Positions 5,148-5,917 of a stretch of 5,917 bases of DNA are shown in pieces (the first letter of the stretch is position 1; each line of letters opens with the position of its first letter). A model generated the notes under the pieces. The model ran no database searches, had not been told where the DNA came from, and worked only from the letters and a program-made list of their open reading frames with translations. Where the stretch lies: positions 1-5,917 of the forward strand of contig JAVVGP010000057.1 in NCBI GenBank assembly GCA_032249055.1. The letters are read 5' to 3'. The translations under genes and the position numbers were made by a program. The stretch is from SCGC-AAA471-B05 sp032249055. Lineage in GTDB: Archaea > Thermoproteota > Thermoprotei > Gearchaeales > Gearchaeaceae.

Positions 5148-5548
5148 ATGGATTCACTGAGATTTGTTTTGTTTTTAACCCAATTTATAACTTTTTCAGC
5201 GGCTTCAAGACATCTTTTAGCAATTTCTTCAGTATAAGCTTCCGAAGGAACAGCATTAGCAGCATTAGGATATCTTGCAATAGTATAATGGGGGTTAAGA
5301 AATTTTAGCTCATCCATTATTTCTTCAGCATTCAATATTTTTCCTAATTTAATTAAATTATGGCCTTTAACCGGTAATCTTTTTTTTAATATTATATAAT
5401 ATGCTTTAAGAGCTTTTTCAGCAGCCTGATGAGATAGAAAAGAGGATACACTAAATTCTTTTATTTCAAATATCTTCTTTGCTTGTTTTAAATTATACAA
5501 TGCTTCTTTCCACCAATCAAGAGCTTCTTCTCTTATTGAATTCACCAT
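5144..5548 (-). CDS. HEPN-domain protein, non-RNase-motif type
   Basis: The 134-residue helical protein matches the HEPN family often paired with MNT genes in archaea and thermophilic bacteria (PF05168). Landmarks are WWKEALYNLKQAK (12-24), SHQAAEKALKAYYI (39-52), GHNL (62-65), NPHYTIARYPNA (85-96) and PSEAYTEEIAKRCLEAAEKVI (101-121). The RX4-6H ribonuclease motif of toxic HEPN proteins is absent: R92 is followed by YPNAANAV with no histidine. The protein is therefore more likely to bind nucleotide or its partner than to cut RNA. It precedes and overlaps the MNT gene by 4 bases, the standard two-gene order. The ATG at 5548 gives the usual N-terminus. Upstream (on minus) TTTTATTATT and TTAAAATAG are possible TATA boxes, neither strong. 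Family assignment is firm; function is not. Confidence 0.85.
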   Translation of the reverse strand: MVNSIREEALDWWKEALYNLKQAKKIFEIKEFSVSSFLSHQAAEKALKAYYIILKKRLPVKGHNLIKLGKILNAEEIMDELKFLNPHYTIARYPNAANAVPSEAYTEEIAKRCLEAAEKVINWVKNKTNLSESI

Positions 5549-5917
5549 TCTATTTTAAGTATAATTTCAGCAAATAATAAAATATTCCTTTCTTTTTTGT
5601 CTAAGGATAATACGATTGCATTTTAAAAATGAAAGATTTTTCTGCTTATCTTAATTATAAAATATAAATAAAAATTTAAAAATTTATAGAATAGCAATTT
5701 TTACGATACCTATAATAGAGAATACTTTTGAACTATTTCATGTAGTTCTTTTGTGCTAGATAGAATAAACCGAATAGTATGAAAATATATACGAAAGAAT
5801 GCACATATATATTTTATTTCATTAAATTTAGAAAATTTTCTATAATTATTAAAAAGTCTTTCTATAATATATATAAACAATAAACAAACTTAACAATTAA
5901 ATTTATATATTAGTTTT
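5549..5917. other. AT-rich region without a supported gene
   Basis: No intact gene is seen in 369 bases. A 34-codon plus-strand frame at 5779-5883 (MKIYTKECTY...) and a minus-strand open segment ending SSTKELHEIVQKYSLL-stop (about 5780-5713), which lacks a start codon, look protein-like in part but are too short to call. The latter may be the end of a decayed gene. Confidence 0.45.
5902..5910 (+). promoter_or_regulatory. TATA-like box at the right edge
   Basis: TTTATATAT at 5902-5910 resembles the trpB2 TATA box (TTTATATA) and is followed by TAG. If real it would drive a plus-strand gene starting just beyond the window. In DNA this AT-rich such boxes also arise by chance, so this is weak. 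Confidence 0.3.

Noticed and set aside
5779..5883. 34-codon plus-strand frame starting MKIYTKECTY
   Set aside because: Low-complexity Lys/Ile/Phe/Tyr content and no ribosome binding site; chance is the simpler explanation.
1..5917. CRISPR array, tRNA/rRNA or intact insertion sequence
   Set aside because: No regularly spaced repeats with unique spacers, no GC-rich cloverleaf-like segments and no transposase motif with terminal repeats were seen.

Overview
The window is strongly AT-rich archaeal DNA, most likely from a thermoacidophilic crenarchaeon near the Sulfolobales. The evidence is TATA/BRE-type promoters, GAGGTG and GGTG ribosome binding sites, leaderless-looking starts, a TrpB2-type tryptophan synthase beta chain, an L-2-haloacid dehalogenase that resembles the Sulfolobus tokodaii enzyme as I remember it, and several HEPN/minimal nucleotidyltransferase (MNT) genes. 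The genus cannot be fixed by eye.

Layout. 1-430: no convincing gene; two tandem copies of a palindrome lie at the left edge. 431-784 (+): small four-helix membrane protein, ending in a hairpin/T-tract terminator that begins inside its last codon. 897-1696 (+): HepT-like HEPN gene and MNT gene overlapping by 4 bases, a toxin-antitoxin module. 1697-2326: a decayed region holding, on the minus strand, a broken nucleotidyltransferase with a clear GRS...EDID active-site motif but two frame breaks, each at an A6 run. 2327-2938 (+): HAD-family haloacid dehalogenase starting at TTG behind a strong GAGGTG; that site lies in a 12-base inverted repeat. 3142-4494 (+): orphan trpB2 with its own promoter, an operator-like palindrome, and a 12-codon overlapping mini-ORF containing a Trp codon. 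4495-4793: AT-rich, no supported gene. 4794-5548 (-): a second, unrelated HEPN/MNT pair, also with a 4-base overlap. 5549-5917: no supported gene; a TATA-like box near the right edge may serve a gene outside the window.

The two metabolic genes (dehalogenase, trpB2) appear to have separate transcription signals and no evident shared pathway. Around them are three nucleotidyltransferase loci of three different types: a HepT/MntA-like pair, a binding-type HEPN/MNT pair, and a solitary decayed nucleotidyltransferase. This looks like an accessory island of toxin-antitoxin type rather than one large new system. The most unusual local signals are the A6-run frame breaks (one an in-phase A AAA AAG slippery heptamer), the inverted repeat covering the dehalogenase ribosome binding site, the Trp-containing mini-ORF at trpB2, and the tandem palindromes at the left edge.
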